This document shows positions 63,432 through 64,000 of a stretch of DNA of 64,000 nt, one piece after another (the stretch's first letter is position 1; each line of letters starts with the position of its first letter). The DNA comes from Ephydatia muelleri. Taxonomy: Eukaryota > Porifera > Demospongiae > Spongillida > Spongillidae. The stretch spans positions 21,194,423 through 21,258,422 of the forward strand of contig JABACO010000001.1 of NCBI GenBank assembly GCA_013339895.1, in the 5' to 3' direction. A model generated the notes under the pieces. The model made no database searches. It was given only the letters and a program-made list of their open reading frames with translations, and had not been told where the DNA came from. A program made the translations under genes and the position numbers.

Positions 63432-64000
63432 TTATGATTTTATTCTTTTTTTTGGAGGAGGGATAGCAGCTACAACTTGTGGGGAAATACTTATTAGGTG
63501 TTCCTTCACTATACATAGGAGATGCTGTACTTTATCAGTAATTGCAGTGTATGATAGGCTAAGTCGTGTGAACTTAGCATGAATGGACTCAGCCCCTTGT
63601 TCGCCAAGTAGGCCAAATCCAACATGGAAAGATTTTGCTCATGGAACAGCATGGTCTTCCAATAGATGCATTTTTATGGGGACTGTTGCCTGGGGGAAGG
63701 ATTCATGGAAGAACGTCATGAACTCTCCCACGGCCTCCTCTGTAAAAATATTGTTGTCATAGTCACATAAACACCTGAAGGTCCATTACCAACCTAAGGC
63801 ATGAGCTTGTGTCTCATCAATGAAATTGTGGTAGTAGATGTTATGGCATCTTGCAAACATTGAGAATGCTTTAACCAGGATCTCAGTACGATGTTCTGCC
63901 TGTGTAGATCGATGAGGCAATTTATTCTTGGCTGTTTCACATAGAGACCTGCACAGCTTCTGAATGTTGCATTCCTGAAAAAGTGTAGGAGACGTCTCAT
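63432..64000 (-). pseudogene. C-terminus of a transposon-associated protein (HLLEDH...GEQGAESIHA family)
   Basis: The minus strand reads TEEAVGEFMTFFHESFPQAT, then VPIKMHLLEDHAVP, a TGA, SFHVGFGLLGEQGAESIHA and KFTRLSLSYTAITDKVQ, and stops at 63432-63434 after PPPKKRIKS. In invertebrate genomes, conserved HLLEDH and GLLGEQGAESIHA blocks mark the end of large, multi-copy proteins of probable transposon origin. Their enzymatic role is unclear to me. Upstream, at 63794-64000, the frame is shifted (FARCHNIYYHNFIDETQAHA in one frame). The gene continues beyond the window. Confidence 0.6.

Overview
This is a eukaryotic (metazoan) genomic window that is dominated by mobile elements. There are no bacterial features. 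The evidence is a LINE, several LTR retrotransposons, hAT, ISXO2-like and integrase-derived transposon genes, intron-split coding fragments, long microsatellites, a receptor tyrosine kinase tail and a small family of seven-transmembrane receptors. The mix (LINE ORF1 with a PHD-like finger, ZMYM1-like hAT genes, GIN/KRBA2-like integrase genes with very short introns) suggests an early-branching marine invertebrate such as a sponge. That placement is an inference; the window alone does not prove it.

Layout. 1-9100: a minus-strand LINE (ORF1 at 8216-8908, endonuclease and reverse transcriptase at 1-1358) split by a 6.86 kb insertion flanked by TTAA. That insertion carries palindromic ends, and inside it sits a second element with CACTGTG termini and a 3 bp duplication. 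The inner element holds about 22 copies of a 153 bp satellite. 9100-17940: two damaged copies (A and B) of a 7TM receptor gene on the minus strand, a 2 kb CACACATC minisatellite between them, and inverted receptor fragments. 19480-29070: a minus-strand Ty3/gypsy-type element with Ty1/copia-like domain order (gag, protease, integrase, reverse transcriptase, RNase H; Gmr1-like). It lies against a broken integrase-like gene and is itself interrupted by a 2 kb near-perfect palindrome, a 964 bp hAT element and a 1,074 bp TIR element. 29300-32910: fold-back elements and degenerate repeats. 33256-34251: receptor copy C, the only intact reading frame of that family.

37790-41395: a K02A2.6/Mag-type gypsy element with internal deletions. 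41717-41914: an ISXO2-like transposase remnant. 42870-48760: a gypsy element with one 1,281-residue pol reading frame. 48970-50936: remnants of further integrase and gypsy elements. 51200-52445: nested hAT-like MITEs. 53480-54390: receptor fragment D, fused head-on to an inverted receptor fragment, in a segment duplicated from the receptor-B locus. 54972-57645: a second integrase-like pseudogene with introns. 58497-59065: perfect and imperfect hairpins. 59237-61345: a ZMYM1-like hAT transposase pseudogene. 61980-62256: the last exon of a receptor tyrosine kinase, the clearest ordinary host gene here. 63432-64000: the C-terminus of another transposon-associated gene.

The host genes that could be functional are therefore receptor copy C and the kinase exon. 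Almost everything else is a record of insertion inside insertion. The receptor family seems to have spread as a segment that includes its upstream region, and the breakpoints of that process are visible.
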